From the NCBI GenBank assembly GCA_000711775.1, contig ARYC01000183.1:1-64000 (forward strand): a stretch of DNA of 64,000 bases. Reading direction: 5' to 3'. How positions within the stretch are numbered: position 1 is the first letter of the stretch; each line of letters starts with the position of its first letter. Source of the stretch: Oxytricha trifallax. Lineage: Eukaryota > Ciliophora > Spirotrichea > Sporadotrichida > Oxytrichidae. Position numbers and translations under genes: made by a program. Of this stretch, positions 1 through 11,260 are shown one piece after another. The notes below the pieces were generated by a model that had not been told where the DNA came from, did not search any database, and saw only the letters and a list, made by a program, of their open reading frames with translations.

Positions 1-287
1 TTAATTAGTACCTAGTTTTAAACTAATGAGGTTTTAATGGAAAAGTTCCAATATGGTTCAAAACCTAATTGGTACCAGTACCAACCTCAATTTTTTCTAA
101 GTTGGTACCAAAATTAAAAATACTAAGCATGAATTTAGAAAATATATAGCTATAAACTTAGTATAAATATGATGTCTAACGCCTAAGAATCAACCATTGT
201 TGCTGCAGTACCAACTCCTATACAAAGTAACTATAACAAGAGAGGTTATTAAAGCTTTATAATAGAAATTTAAATTTGAATTTAAAC

Positions 288-1732
288 ATGGCGGCTAACT
301 TAAATCGCAAAGCAGTTTCTTGGCAGTGGATAATCTTAGCTTAACTTTGGCTAAACTAAGAAGCCAGAGATCATCTACATTGAAAAGGAGCCAGAGCTTA
401 AAGATCTTGAGTTTGAATCAGAAGTGTTTATTCTAGAAATAAATATCAGGAAGCAGAGAGCAGAGATAAGTATTTAAACGCTAATCAAAGATGTTGAGGA
501 GTTAAAAGAACATCTCCCACTAGAAAAGATTAAAGAATCCTAATGTGATGAATGCTAAAATTTCTTCTCAACTGATTCGAGCTTGAAGAGGCACATCAAA
601 GAGATGCACTCTAGGAGAGCTAAGATATATTTTAAGCACGAAAAGGTCGATGGCAAGTATTAGTGCACGACTTGCATGAAGTCTTACACTCACTCAGCTA
701 AAGTTAAAAGACACATGCAAAAACATCATTTAAATGAGTTTTTAATGCAAGATAAAGAAACATAAAAACTTATACCAGCCAAGAGAAAGTCCAATACTAT
801 AGAGTCTTAAAGAGAGCAGGAAGAGAGACTTCAGAAGCAGAAACGTTTTGAGTCAATGAACCAACCAGCTAATGAATTATATATAGCATGCTTGTAAGAG
901 AGAGCTATGTATATACCTGCATTAAACGCAGTAGATCTCAGTTTTTGCATTGACAACTATTTACATATTGATGTGCCTAACAAGGCAAAACTCATAGTAG
1001 TTGATGAATATGCTTATAAAGTATATCCTTTCAAATATCTTATTAGGAACGAGCAGTATCAAAATGAGTTTGCCAATGAATACATAATACTAAGAGAGAC
1101 TCATAAAAGGTAATGCAAGAACTTGCTTAAACTCGATGGAGTTATTCTTGGACATGGTTTTATTGCACTACGACTCAAGAAATTTGAAATGACTCTAGAG
1201 ATTATCTCTACCATAATAGATACCCAGATGACTTGAATGAGATACTCACGGAAATGACCAAGGGTGTGAAAGAGCTGCATGATCTAGGGTATGTTCATAG
1301 AGATTTGAAGCCAGAAAATGTAATGCTAAATCCTGTCCTTTAGAAATAGGAGTCATTGATTTCAATAGAGCAATAAGGTAAGAAATAGTGACTTTAGCTA
1401 AAGTACTAGGCACACCTGGGTACTTCCCAATAAGAGAGAAGTGGACTAATGGCTCTGTTTAGTGGGATGTCTGGGCGGTAGAAGCAATTATTTTAGAGTG
1501 CGATATGGAAAGTATGTCTTACTTCGGAAAAAAGCAAGAAAAGTAATCAATAAGCATGGCTGTTAAACATATAAAGCAGGAAGATGTATGCACTTAGATT
1601 AAGAAAATGGTTGAGATGATCATAGTAAGAGCTCCAGCATATCCAAGATCATCATTAGAAGATATACTTGAAACATTAAAGAGAGCTAAGTTCAAGAGAT
1701 ATCACAAAGATAAGCAGATAAAATTTATTTGA
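288..1732 (+). pseudogene. TBE 57-kDa-type ORF: C2H2 zinc fingers plus kinase-like domain, decayed
   Basis: The start ATGGCGGCTAAC at 288 is shared with the second TBE copy at 62613. Two C2H2 fingers follow (about 542-606 and 661-726; C-x2-C then H-x4-H in the first). After them comes a protein-kinase-like domain with YVHRDLKPENVM near 1290 and a VIDFN motif where kinases normally have DFG. The end is TGA at 1730-1732. Several frame breaks relative to the other copy (for example just after the N-terminus and around 1340) indicate that this copy is decayed. The zinc-finger plus kinase arrangement is the known architecture of the TBE 57-kDa protein. Its role in transposition or excision is not established from the sequence. 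Confidence 0.82.
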
Positions 1733-1786
1733 ATTAATGACACTTATACTCATTAAATATACATTAAATTCAAATCAAACCTGCGT

Positions 1787-1871
1787 TTTCTCTACTAACC
1801 CCAATAAGACCCCAACTATACCCTACAAATCAAAGCACTTATAAACCTCACTAAGGGGTTTTGGGGTTTTG
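1787..1871. repeat. TBE terminal inverted repeat (right end)
   Basis: This 85-bp segment is the exact reverse complement of 60092-60176. Its outer end reads GGGGTTTTGGGGTTTTG, a telomere-like G4T4 repeat. It is a transposon end, not a chromosome end, because unique DNA with an ATT duplication continues beyond it. Confidence 0.96.
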
Positions 1872-2739
1872 ATTCTCATATCACTATGATCTCTTGATCG
1901 CTGCTCTCTTCTTTGATCTTCATCATTCCTGATCTTTTCATTTTTCTTTCTACTTGAGCTTTTTATATGCTTTCTTTCTCTAGAAAGAATCTACTTTTCT
2001 TTGCTGTGAGATCTTCTTTTCTTTTCTAAGCTTTTTTTACTTCTACTTCTATCTTTTTCAACTTTGTGAGAGCTCGCTTATTCATTCTATTTCAAATTTT
2101 CATGAGATTCCTTTGAAATTATTTCTTTAGTATGGCTTCTTTCAATTTTAGTATCTCTAATTTTGTTATCCTAATTTGATCGAGAGTATCTTTCATGTGA
2201 GTCTCGATTATCCTTAGTCTCATGATTTTATGAGCTTTTTCTAGCTTTATTTGACTCATTATCTTAATTTCTTTGTTCGTTTAAGTTTCTTTCTTTTTCT
2301 TAATATTTATGAAAATTCTTTCGTTCTCTCTCAATGAATTGCTCCTCTCTTTAAATTTCGACGCCTCTTTCAAGCAAGAAATCTTGTTTTCTTATGTTAA
2401 TCTCTTAGAGCTTTCGATCATTCTCCGAACCATAATCTTGACCACTAATTATGCTATTTGACAGCTATATATTGTGACGAGGTTCATACGGGAGAGCTCT
2501 CTTAGCCAACTCTACTTTAAGCATCCATTCATTGTAAACTCTCACGCCGTCTAAACCTTCGATGGCTCTCTGTGCATCACTGCTTCTTTCGTATAGAACG
2601 TAGGCAAACCCCTTCGAATTCTTTGTTATGTGATCTCTGATAACTTTCACTTCTAAAATCTTTCCATATTTTTCAAAGGTTTTCAGCAAATCTGATTCAT
2701 TTACCCATCTTGGTATCCCTGCTATGTACACATTATTCC
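1872..2739 (-). CDS. RRM protein with long RS/KE-rich tail (SR-like splicing factor), 3' end cut by TBE
   Basis: The first 85 or so residues of this exon form an RNA-recognition motif: RNP2-like VYIAGIP at the start and RNP1-like KGFAYVLY near 2605. The remainder is a charged tail rich in R, S, E and K (RSRSKKS, SSRKKN), typical of SR and SR-related splicing factors that bind pre-mRNA in the nucleus. The upstream boundary is a likely 3' splice site (CTTTTAG/GG at 2740); no exon with an ATG could be joined in phase, so the N-terminus is unresolved. The frame has no TGA before the TBE end and runs on about 95 bases into the element, so the true 3' end must lie beyond the transposon or has been lost. 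Confidence 0.75.
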
Positions 2740-3652
2740 CTAAAAGTTGAGATATTATACACTGTAATAATAATAAAGTAATGAATTAAAAATGGATTAA
2801 TCTATGTCTTATTAAGTGTCAATTTAATAATGGAATTGAAAAATATTGAAAAACCTTTTTTTCTTTAAAAAATTGGAAATTTTACAACTCATGAGGGTGA
2901 ATAAGAATATATTGAAAAGTATAAGATAAAATCAGAAAAATGATACACGTAATTAATTTTGCTGGTTATTAATATTATTGCTAGTTCATATAATTTTTAA
3001 TTACTAAGTACAAAACTATTTTGGATTTAAATTTGAATCTCTTTTTTGCAATATCATTTATAAATAAAAATAGATTGAGTCAATCTTACATATTTTAAAG
3101 ACCGAGGGTAACCCCAATCAATCACAACTTACGATACAACCAAACTAATATTCTTTAATTTAATTACTTTTCAAGATAGATAAAAGCTTAATCATATTTA
3201 ATTTAACATTAATTTTATATTGGCTTTAAGCAATATATTGAAAATAAAATATTATCTAATAATTGTAATAACTCAAAAATGAATCAAAAGAAATTTTCGC
3301 CTTAAGGCTTTATGGAAGAATTTGAAATCTCTAATATTAATTAATGATTATTATACTATGCATTAATAGTATTTTTATCTCTAATTGGAAAGATTTGAAC
3401 TTTCACGAGCACCTTGAGCATTTCACATACTCAGAGAATGAGCTTTCTCCTCAGTTCTCATATTTCAGTGCGGGATAAACTGATAAGCTGTAGGCAACAG
3501 CCTTTTTGCCACATCATTACTAAAATAACTCAATAAAAATTAGAATTATCACATCTATTAATGGTTCTTAGAAGGAAAAATTTCGGAAAAAATTATTTTA
3601 AGTTTAAAAAACATGCTGCTTTCCCTTAAACTTATAAATAATAACTAATAAA
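2740..3652. other. AT-rich non-coding stretch with a more structured block at 3365-3520
   Basis: No convincing reading frame is seen here, apart from whatever 5' exon the RRM gene needs. A block around 3365-3520 is less AT-rich and contains several small hairpins (on the minus strand GGCAAAAAGGCTGTTGCC, TGAGTATGTGAAATGCTCA and GAAAGTTCAAATCTTTC). It may be a small structured RNA, but I could not assign it to tRNA, U-snRNA, SRP, RNase P or RNase MRP. Confidence 0.35.
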
Positions 3653-6131
3653 ATGGAAAAAGGTTTATTTTTATTAATATTCAAGCTTTTCAAGAAGTAT
3701 CTCTACGTAAGTATGTTTTTATAACTGTATTTATGAACTTAATCTTAATTTAAACATTTCTCAATAACAATCAAACTAACTCAGTAGTGCCTTAGAACAT
3801 ATTGGGTCTTCAGCAATACATGATGGTCCAACAAAAGAAGGATTTCCCTCAACAACAACAAATGTAAGCTGTAGCAGGGATCTAAACTTTAAGCAACCAA
3901 CAACTACCAAATAAAATTTTGAGCCCCTTCCCAAACGCATTCGCATGCTCTCCTCAGTAAGACGTCATTAATTCCAGTTGCCAGAATCTCTCCATGTCAA
4001 GTTAAAATATAGTTTAGTGTTCTTAGCTCTCTTTGACTAGTCTACAATATTACTGAGTATTATTTAATTTTAGTTATAGTCAAATATCAAATACAACTTT
4101 AATTTTAATTCAGTGATAATAGCAACACTATTATTGCTAAGATACATTTTACTTGGAAATCGATCAACTAATTAAAATTAATTTAATAGTTTTTTTTTAA
4201 TTATAGAAAGGAATATCAATTAAATAAAAGATTTAAAATAATAATTTAGCAAACGAATAATTACGTCTATCAAAGTTATGTTTCTAAACCTCATAAAATA
4301 ATTAATAAGAAACTTAATATTTTATATTTTGACATTATTACAAATGACATTATTTTAAATCAAATTATAACATCAAATTGATATATGACTACGTTCTTTC
4401 CATATCTTAAAAGCTCTAAATATTTAAATGTAAAGGAAATTGTTATCTATCTTATTTTTAATCTTATAATCATTTAAAATTTACCATTAATAGGAAGACG
4501 CAATAATGAATTTGAAAGAGGGCAACCAGTGTCAATTCAATTAACAGTAATTCTAATCCTTCAAATAAGGCAACTGTTAATCTGATATTGAGTCTTGTAG
4601 AGATGCTTCTATGAGTCTCCTCAATGAAAAATGCCAAAATTCGAATAGTTTAGAATGGGTTTACAATTAAATACTCTGAATTTACATATTTAATTTCGAT
4701 ATTAAGAAAAAGAATGTATTATTAAACTTCCCTTGTAATAGTTCATAATTTGAACAGCCTCAACTTATAAGAGGGGTTCTTAGTTAATAATAGGAGTCCG
4801 CCTAAGTAAATTTCTAATAATATTGTCTAATTAATTCTGAATCTATTTATTTACGTTTATCAACTCCATTTACTATTGAAGTAATAATTATAGAGCATAT
4901 CCAATAATTAAGAAAACATTTTGACTAAGAATCATTCCCAGAGTAGCTCATCCTCCCTAAACTATACCAATAATTAATAACAGAAGACCTCGTCTATGAG
5001 TAACTTAAGTCTGCTGCCATTTAACTTACAAGAGGAGAAGACTGTAGACAATCACGAGTTGGTGGGCAAGAAGAGAAGAGGCCGCAGAAAGATTGAGGAT
5101 GATCAATATTACGCCATTACTAATGATAAAATTCAAGAATGGGAGCACATTCTATTGTGCGATTACAATTATAAAGAAAGATTAAAAAGTAAGAGTATTT
5201 AATTAGGGTATTTTTTCTCATTCATTCTTTGACGGGATACTTTTAGAAATCAAATTTGAAAGCATTTAGCAATACAAAATTAAAAAAATTTATCCAAAAA
5301 GGATAAGAAAATTCTGAGAAATCGTATTTCCGCACAAAAGTCCAGAAACAAGAAGAAGGAGGAGTTTGGAAGTCTCAACTCGTAAATTGATTTGTTAAAG
5401 GACAGATACAGACAACTTTTCGAAATTCTTGAGGATAATCAAAACTTAAAAATCAACTTTATTTCACAATTAACATTTGATCTTGCGTTGATATAAATAT
5501 AGGAAGCAAAGTTAATATTGAATAAGTAATAAACAACTCTCCTTATTATTTGGCTTTGAATACATGCGCTGAATGCAAGGAAAATATTATAAATTGCCTC
5601 CAGAATGGACAATCCAAGCGTCAAAAGCTCTCCCATTAACATAACTGTAGTAACACTCACAATGCTGCCACAGTAACAGGAAAAGGCAAAGCTAAAAATT
5701 TGATGAAAATGATGCTTGGCTTCGTTTCTGTAGCTTAGTCAACCCAATAAAATGGGAACTCTATGGCTACATAGGAGCAGTCAAGAAATCTCAATGGATT
5801 TGATCCTGAGGAGAGCAATAAATTGCAAATGTAACCATAAAAAGAGACACTCCAATTCATGACTATTAACTTGACTTTCACCCAGACTAGCAGATAGAGA
5901 TCTTTGAATGTGTCAGGCAAGGACACTGTTATGGACATTAAGAGATCAATCTAAATTATGGAGGGTCTTCCAATTGCTTGCCAAAATATTTAAAGTGGAC
6001 AGACTGAGTTAAATGATTTCCAGACTATAAGCGAAATTATTTCTGAAAAGTAGTAAAATACAATTTTCATTTAATTTTTGTTAATCAAAAGTACCATGGA
6101 TTTTAAAATGAAATAATGGATCTTTCCCTGA
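3653..6131 (+). CDS. bZIP transcription factor with C-terminal ubiquitin-like region
   Basis: The central exon carries a basic-leucine-zipper signature: NRISAQKSRNKKKEEF followed by heptad leucines (about 5314-5450). This family binds DNA as dimers in the nucleus. The gene is built from exon 3653-3706 (start ATG) and further segments joined through two introns (3707-3795, 5189-5269) and four IESs with pointers TTTGA, AATAGTT, AATT and TTGAATA. With these removed the frame is open for 533 codons to TGA at 6129. The N-terminal half is Q/N/S-rich. Near 5875-6035 a segment with DTVMDIKRSIQIMEGLP and GQTEL resembles ubiquitin folds; this is inference from pattern. The first exon and the AATT junction are the weakest parts. 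Confidence 0.72.
4037..4515. other. Candidate IES, pointer TTTGA
   Basis: TTTGA at 4032-4036 repeats at 4511-4515. The AT-rich 479 bp between them breaks the bZIP reading frame. Removing the interval with one pointer copy joins CSQLSL to KEGNQ in frame. Confidence 0.6.
4651..4743. other. Candidate IES, pointer AATAGTT
   Basis: AATAGTT occurs at 4644-4650 and 4737-4743. Excision of 93 bp joins NSNS to SQFEQPQLIRG in frame in the bZIP gene. A second interval, 4813-4909, flanked by the short repeat AATT, then restores the next frame change but is less certain. Confidence 0.65.
5525..5562. other. Candidate IES, pointer TTGAATA
   Basis: TTGAATA at 5518-5524 and 5556-5562 brackets an AT-rich insert that shifts the bZIP frame to a TGA. 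Removing 38 bp keeps the frame open into LNTCAECKEN and the rest of the protein. Confidence 0.85.
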
Positions 6132-6645
6132 CTGTCAACAATCATTACATCTAGTGATAAGATTAAAACCCTAGCTTATAATAATTACTGAAATTTTATT
6201 AAAGTATTTAGTTAAGGAAATTTCATGATTTACAAAATTGAAAGCACTGTTTAGAATATTTTTAGGCTTTAAAAAATTATAATCATTTTTAAGAAAGTAG
6301 CTGCTAATATCTATAAATGCATTTTTTATGAATTCTTTAATCACTACTGTTTAAATGATAGGGATTTATCATGGTTATATCCCTTAGATCGAATCCTATT
6401 CCTTAAATCTCCACTAAAGTTAATAATATAATTAAGTATATTAAAAATGGTAGAAATTGTCAATTTGCTTGTCGTTCATATTGAATAGCTTAAAGACACA
6501 ATATTCTTGATTTATATATTAACTTTTCGACAGTTAACAAAATTATTTTAATACCTATTTTCATCTTAATGAATGTAAATTTGCTGTAACTTTTGTGTTA
6601 CAATTATAATTCATAATTTAAATAATTCCTACTCAGATTTAAAAT

Positions 6646-7989
6646 ATGAGCGGATTAGGTTGTTCAGCAATTTACTTCCTTGATTAAAAGGGCAAGATTA
6701 TAATCTCAAGAGACTACAGAGGAGAGGTCGGTTCTAACATTACTGAGAAGTTCCAACGTAAGGTACTTGAGCTCGATGATCGCCTTGTCAAGCCAGTCTT
6801 CACAGAAAAAGATATAACTTACATGTGGATCAGAGTTAATAATATATACATCGTTGCAGTAGCTAAGGGAAACCCTAATGTGGCATTAGTGTTTAGTTTC
6901 CTATATAAAATGTAGGAGGTTTTCACTGACTATTTTAAGGAGCTAGAGGATGAGTCTCTCAGAGATAACTTCGTTATTACTTACGAGTTACTTGACGAGA
7001 TGATGGACCACGGTTATCCACAAATAACTGAAGTCAAGATTTTAAAGGAATACATTAAAACTGAAGCCAATAAAATAGCAAAAGAGCAAACAAAGATATC
7101 ACAAGCTAAACTCCCAACTGCAGCCACTAATGTTGTTAGTTGGAGATCAGAAAGCATCAAACATACTAAGAACGAAATTTTCCTTGATGTCATTGAGAAA
7201 TTGAACTTACTCGTCTCTGCAAATGGAAATGTCCTGCGATCTGAAATTTTAGGTACTGTGAGAATGAAGAGTTTCCTCAGTGGTATGCCAGAGTTAAAAT
7301 TAGGTTTGAATGATAAAGTGTTGTTTGAAATGACTGGTAGAACATCAAGAGGCAAATTGATTGAATTGGAGGATATAAAGTTCCATCAATGTGTAAGACT
7401 GAATAAATTTGAGACCGAGAGAAATATTTCTTTTATCCCTCCTGATGGTGAATTCGAATTAATGACTTATAGACTAGATACTCAAGTTAAACCCCTTATC
7501 TGGGTTGAATGCATTGTTGAAAACTTCTCAAGATCTAAGATAGAATATCTAGTGAAAGCAAAAACTTAATTCAAGTCTAAATCTATTGCAAATAACGTTG
7601 AGATTTACGTCTCAGTCCCTTCAGACGTAGATTCACCAGTATTCAAGTCCAATGTAGGTACAGTTAAGTACGTGCCAGATTAAAACTGCATGGTATGGTG
7701 CATCAAGCAATTCTAAGGGAGAAAGGAATTTTTAATGAGAGCTTAATTTGGTTTCCCAAGTGTAGAAGCAGAGGAGAGAGAAAAATACTCTAGAGTTCCA
7801 ATTCAAGTTAAATTTGAAATTCCTTATTTCACAGTAAGCGGTATACAAGTCAGATATCTTAAGATTGTGGAGAAGAGTGGATATCAGGCACTACCATGGG
7901 TTAGATATATAATAAAGGTACTTATTAATTATTAATATTACCATTATTATATCACACAAAACGGTGACTATCAGATTAGAATGACATGA
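6646..7989 (+). CDS. AP1M: AP-1 clathrin adaptor complex, mu (medium) subunit
   Basis: Medium chain of the trans-Golgi/endosome clathrin adaptor AP-1, which binds YxxPhi sorting signals. The N-terminal longin-like domain starts MSGLGCSAIYFLDQKGK (6646). The C-terminal mu-homology domain contains MPELKLGLNDKV and EKYSRVPIQVKFEIPYF, and the end reads WVRYITQNGDYQIRMT after removal of one 42-bp IES, which is close to the canonical AP-1 mu terminus. The spliced length is 433 aa, normal for the family (about 420-430). In-frame TAA/TAG fall where glutamine is expected, supporting the ciliate code. No intron is needed. Function is assigned by strong family resemblance. Confidence 0.95.
7911..7952. 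other. IES in AP-1 mu, pointer TATAT
   Basis: TATAT at 7906-7910 recurs at 7948-7952. Without excision the frame reads WVRYIIK and then diverges. With it the family-typical WVRYITQNGDYQ is restored. The segment has no GT..AG ends in phase, so an IES fits better than an intron. Confidence 0.9.
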
Positions 7990-8045
7990 AATATACGGAT
8001 AGTAATTTAATAGTTATTATTGTTTATAATACATTTCAACATTTT

Positions 8046-9849
8046 TCAATCTCTTAAATTTAGGGAGTGATATGATTTTTTATATTTACTGAAATATGAA
8101 TAAAATCTATTCTATTTCCACCCCCATTAAAATTTTATAACGTAACCCATATATCTATGTCTTTATTTTATCTTACCTGGATTTTCTTGGTTATATTTTT
8201 CAGATCTATCAATGGGTAAGTCCTCATTTCTATAATAAGGTTAATCGGGGGTCCTAGATCTTGACGACCTCAGCCTTCCTTTCCTATCTCTGCTATGACT
8301 ACGGTAATTCTTGTTAGAATTAGAGAAAACTCTCTTTTCCCTTTAATTATATCCTCTTTGATTTAGATTTTACTGTTAGTTGTAAAAGTAATCTTTGTCT
8401 ACTGGAAAGGGATTGTGGACTATAATCTGAAGAGGAGCTTAAACTTAGCTAGTCGAATTTACCCTTTGCTAAAACTAGTTAGATTAATGATTGCTGCCAT
8501 TATTATTGGGTCGTTGCTATTACAAAAGTGAAAATGGTTTAGAGATTTTAGTTTATTTTAAAATATCTCTTTAATATTTTCTCATCATAAAATCCAACAA
8601 TATTAATAATGGCTATTTTAATTGCTTCCTTAGTTCTATCTTCCTCTTTAATGATAGTCTTATTAATATCTTTGAGTGTTATCTCTACTTCTACTCCTGT
8701 ATCTTTATTGATATTATTGATTATTCTGTTCTCTATACTTTTGCACGCCGTTTCCATAATTTTAATTCTACCTATCAGAAGGAGAATAACTTCTTCTCTG
8801 CTAGTAGTTTCTGTTATAGTTTTGATTCTGATTGTAACCATGATTTTAGTAGTTGTGTCTTCGATACTCCTATGGATAATTATTCAAGTTTTCTGATTCT
8901 AATCTACTATTAAGAGTAACTACTCTGTTTGAGATATTCTCATTACTTCTTTCTTGTCTGTTTTCTGGCTTATTAAGCAGTAAGATTCTTGAGTGTATGT
9001 CTTTGCTAAGTTGAGAATTTTGTCCATTTTCATTTTGAGAGTTTGACCTAAAACCCCTCATTTTATCATCTTTTATGTTAATGATTCTTGGATTTTAAGA
9101 GTTGCCTCCTTCTTCCAAACACTCTTTTTGTATCTGTATCGATCGATCTTAAGCGATACTTGCATCTTTGTTTGGCTTTAGAGTACTATCTTTATCTTCA
9201 GTTGCTTAGCTCCCCCCGTGATTTGCAGATACAGCTGTCTTAGCATCGTCTTAAAGTTCGATTTAGTTTTAATCACATCTCTCCTTCAAATCTTATTAGT
9301 TTAGTGTCTGCAAAGTCTCCACAGAGCTAATAAGTATAAAAAACAAAAGAAATTAAGTACATTTGGTTTAGAGCGCTCAAGTTTTACTCAGAAGCAATTT
9401 AATCAGAAATCTGCTTATATTACTCAAGAATCTCTTAGTCATTTAAAGCTGTCTGTTTAGAAGCCAAACTTTATTCCTGGTATTCATCATAATCGTCGTA
9501 ACAAACTATTAAGAAAGTGAATTAAGTAAGTATTCAAAAGATAGAATAAGAATGAAGGAGAGAATTTGGGTAGTAGTTTCTTATGAGTTTGGTGCAAAGA
9601 AAATAGTTCATAGTAGGCAATTTATTTACCATTAAGTAAGTTTGCAGCATCAGAATTAGAATAGCTTTAGTTATTAGAGTCAAAAGTAGGTTTTAAGTTC
9701 AAGTCTTCGTTAGGAATTTACTATTAAGCTTAAAAGTTAGAAGTTTCTGATATACCAACAGCAGCATCCATATTGGGTATCATTTATGTAGTTTTTATAT
9801 CAGTAGTGCTTTGTAGAATTATAGTATTCGAGAATGCAGTCTGATCCAT
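8046..9849 (-). CDS. RS-, Q- and N-rich protein, possible splicing-related factor
   Basis: I do not recognise a catalytic domain. The frame starts at ATG 9849-9847 (MDQTAFSNTI), crosses introns at 9506-9629 and 9327-9360 and one IES (pointer TAATA) at 8518-8605, and is then open to TGA at 8046 (520 aa as assembled). The second half is low-complexity: QNQNYNRNYQQRRSYSPSD, YRSRSRDN and SRDRKGRLRSSRSRTP. Arg-Ser dipeptides and Asn/Gln-rich tracts suggest a nuclear RNA-binding or splicing-condensate role, by inference only. The last 50 or so codons (below about 8190) are weaker, and an intron starting GTAAGAT near 8170 could shorten the tail. Confidence 0.62.
8518..8605. other. Candidate IES, pointer TAATA (minus strand)
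   Basis: TATTA at 8518-8522 and 8601-8605 (TAATA on the coding strand) flanks 83 bp that disrupt the RS-rich gene. Excision joins SHYQ to QQRPNNNGSN in frame. Confidence 0.7.
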
Positions 9850-10208
9850 AGTCTTACAAACGAATATGAGATAAATTTTAGTCTAGTACTTTTTGTTTAA
9901 AATTATAATTAGAAATGCGTATAAATTTAAACTCAAAATTATTACGCTTTAAAGTATCTTGATTAATTCAAATTACCTAAATTTATTTAAAAAATTCAAC
10001 TCAAAAGTAAAATCTTTAAATAAAAGAGTGTGAGGGAAATCAAACGATTGAGACAACATTTGTATTTAGATTAAATATTGGAAGTTTAATCATCAATTAT
10101 TATTATTAAATATTGCTATTCTATTTATTTTTAGTAATATTTTTATAAAAATAAACTTTTCTAAGATTCAATTTTATTTAATGTATAAGTAGGAGCCATT
10201 AGTCAGAT

Positions 10209-10865
10209 ATGGTATGAATATTCTTTCGTTTTAACTAATAATTTTTATTGATTTTTATGCTAATTTTATCAATTTTGATGATCTAAGTAATTATAGTTGA
10301 GTTTTTTGTATTTGATTAGTGTTTTAACTTTATTGTAGGGCCCAAAGTAACAAAAGGGAAAAGACGCTAAAGGCGGCAAGGGAGACAAGGGCGGTAAGTC
10401 CTCAGCTTCAGCTGTAAACAAGAAAGCCGGTGGTAAGGCAAAGAAGAAGAGTTGGACCAAAGTAAAGATAAAGGAAAAGCTTAACAATGCTGTCTTCCTC
10501 GATGCCAAGGCCTACGAGAGAATCGTGAAGGAAGCACCCAAGTTCCAAAATCTCACTGTTTCCATTGTCAGCGATAAATTCAAGGTTAATGGAGCTGTTG
10601 CTAGAAAAGTCAAACATTATATGGATTCCCCAATATCGGTTGTCTGATTTAATTCATTTAACTGATAGATTTTACTTACCATATAATTGTTTAAAAAGTG
10701 CTCAGAGACCTCCACGCAAAGGCTCTTATCAAGCAAGTGGGAGACCATCACAGTTCTTTCACTTTGTACACTGGTACTCAACTCAAGGCTGCTGAGGCCG
10801 CACCAGCCAAGAAAACACAAGCCAAGGAAGCCAAGGAAGCTAAGGAAGCACCAGCCAAGGAATGA
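10209..10865 (+). CDS. RPS25: 40S ribosomal protein eS25
   Basis: Small-subunit ribosomal protein near the mRNA exit/IRES-binding region. The start codon ATG (10209-10211) is the entire first coding exon. An intron 10212-10338 (GTATGA..TTGTAG) follows, then GPKQQKGKD. The body matches eS25: KKKSWTKVKIKEKLNNAVF, SIVSDKFKVNGAVARKV and, after an 89-bp IES with pointer AAAAGT, LRDLHAKALIKQVGDHHSS..LYTGTQ. The TGA is at 10863. The assembled protein is 146 aa with an A/K/E-rich tail (AKEAKEAKEAPAKE) longer than in animals. The summed exons are a multiple of three, which supports the model. Confidence 0.95.
10611..10699. other. IES in eS25, pointer AAAAGT
   Basis: AAAAGT at 10605-10610 and 10694-10699. 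The 89 bp between introduce an early stop inside the conserved core. Excision restores NGAVARKVLRDLHAKALIK. Confidence 0.92.
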
Positions 10866-11260
10866 GTATTCTCTCAGCTCTATAGCAATGTTTTCGCTAA
10901 AATATTCAACTAATTTCTCTCTCTTTAAAGCTAATAAACTTTATATTTAAGGAGTACATTAAATATAAATTATGGTATATTTTATTATTCTATTTTTAAG
11001 GGAATTTTAAATTGTAAACCCTGTAATGAATTTATATTTGTTTTGCAATCTTCTTGGTTGTTGACCCTTCTCTACCTTCTATATTTAATATAATTATCTA
11101 CAATTAAATTTTTTAATTGAAACAATCAGGTACAAGAGTTATGGTAATATATTAAGTAAATTGACCTAAGATGAACCTCAAGGAATACTTTATGCGTACA
11201 TAATTTTCTGAGATCAATTAATAAAATAAAATGAACTATGAATTAACCAATTAACTATTT
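10866..11260. other. AT-rich intergenic DNA
   Basis: No gene is seen between the eS25 stop and the MITE. The only notable feature is the left ACTATTT duplication at 11254-11260. Confidence 0.6.

Larger units (their letters stand above)
1..1871 (+). mobile_element. TBE transposon, 3' part (enters from the left edge)
   Basis: This is the distal part of a telomere-bearing element, a DNA transposon of the Tc1/mariner-like DDE group known from Oxytricha-type germlines. It contains a spacer rich in GTACC motifs (1-287), a decayed 57-kDa-type ORF (288-1732) and the terminal inverted repeat (1787-1871), which ends in G4T4G4T4G. An ATT follows at 1872-1874, matching the ATT that precedes the other TBE at 60089-60091 and fitting the known ANT target preference. 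Position 1 corresponds to about 62329 of the second element, so the missing left part holds the transposase and 22-kDa ORFs. Such elements are removed during macronuclear development. Confidence 0.93.

Noticed and set aside
1855-1871. G4T4 repeats as a chromosome telomere
   Set aside because: The tract is the tip of a TBE inverted repeat and is followed by unique DNA with a target duplication. The same applies to 60092-60108.
3365-3440. A tRNA gene on the minus strand (T-arm-like GAAAGTTCAAATCTTTC)
   Set aside because: The matching acceptor strand, D-arm and anticodon arm cannot be found at proper spacing.
7014-7355. Minus-strand open frame of 113 codons
   Set aside because: It is the antisense shadow of the AP-1 mu gene. 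The same holds for other antisense frames, for example within TTLL, HIBCH and the CHAT gene.
7911-7952. An intron at the end of AP-1 mu (starts after AAAG/GTACTT)
   Set aside because: No AG acceptor leads to the conserved ITQNGDYQ end, whereas the TATAT repeat excision does so exactly.
6646-7989. Many in-frame TAA/TAG codons as evidence of pseudogenes
   Set aside because: They fall at glutamine positions of conserved proteins throughout the window, so they are sense codons in this organism; only TGA stops.
8609-8896. Hydrophobic plus-strand frame suggesting a membrane protein
   Set aside because: It is the antisense of the N/Q/R-rich part of the RS gene; complementary codons of Asn, Gln and Arg give Ile, Leu and Ser.
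10687-10950. Plus-strand frame starting in the eS25 IES
   Set aside because: It is an out-of-frame reading across the IES and the eS25 C-terminal tail.
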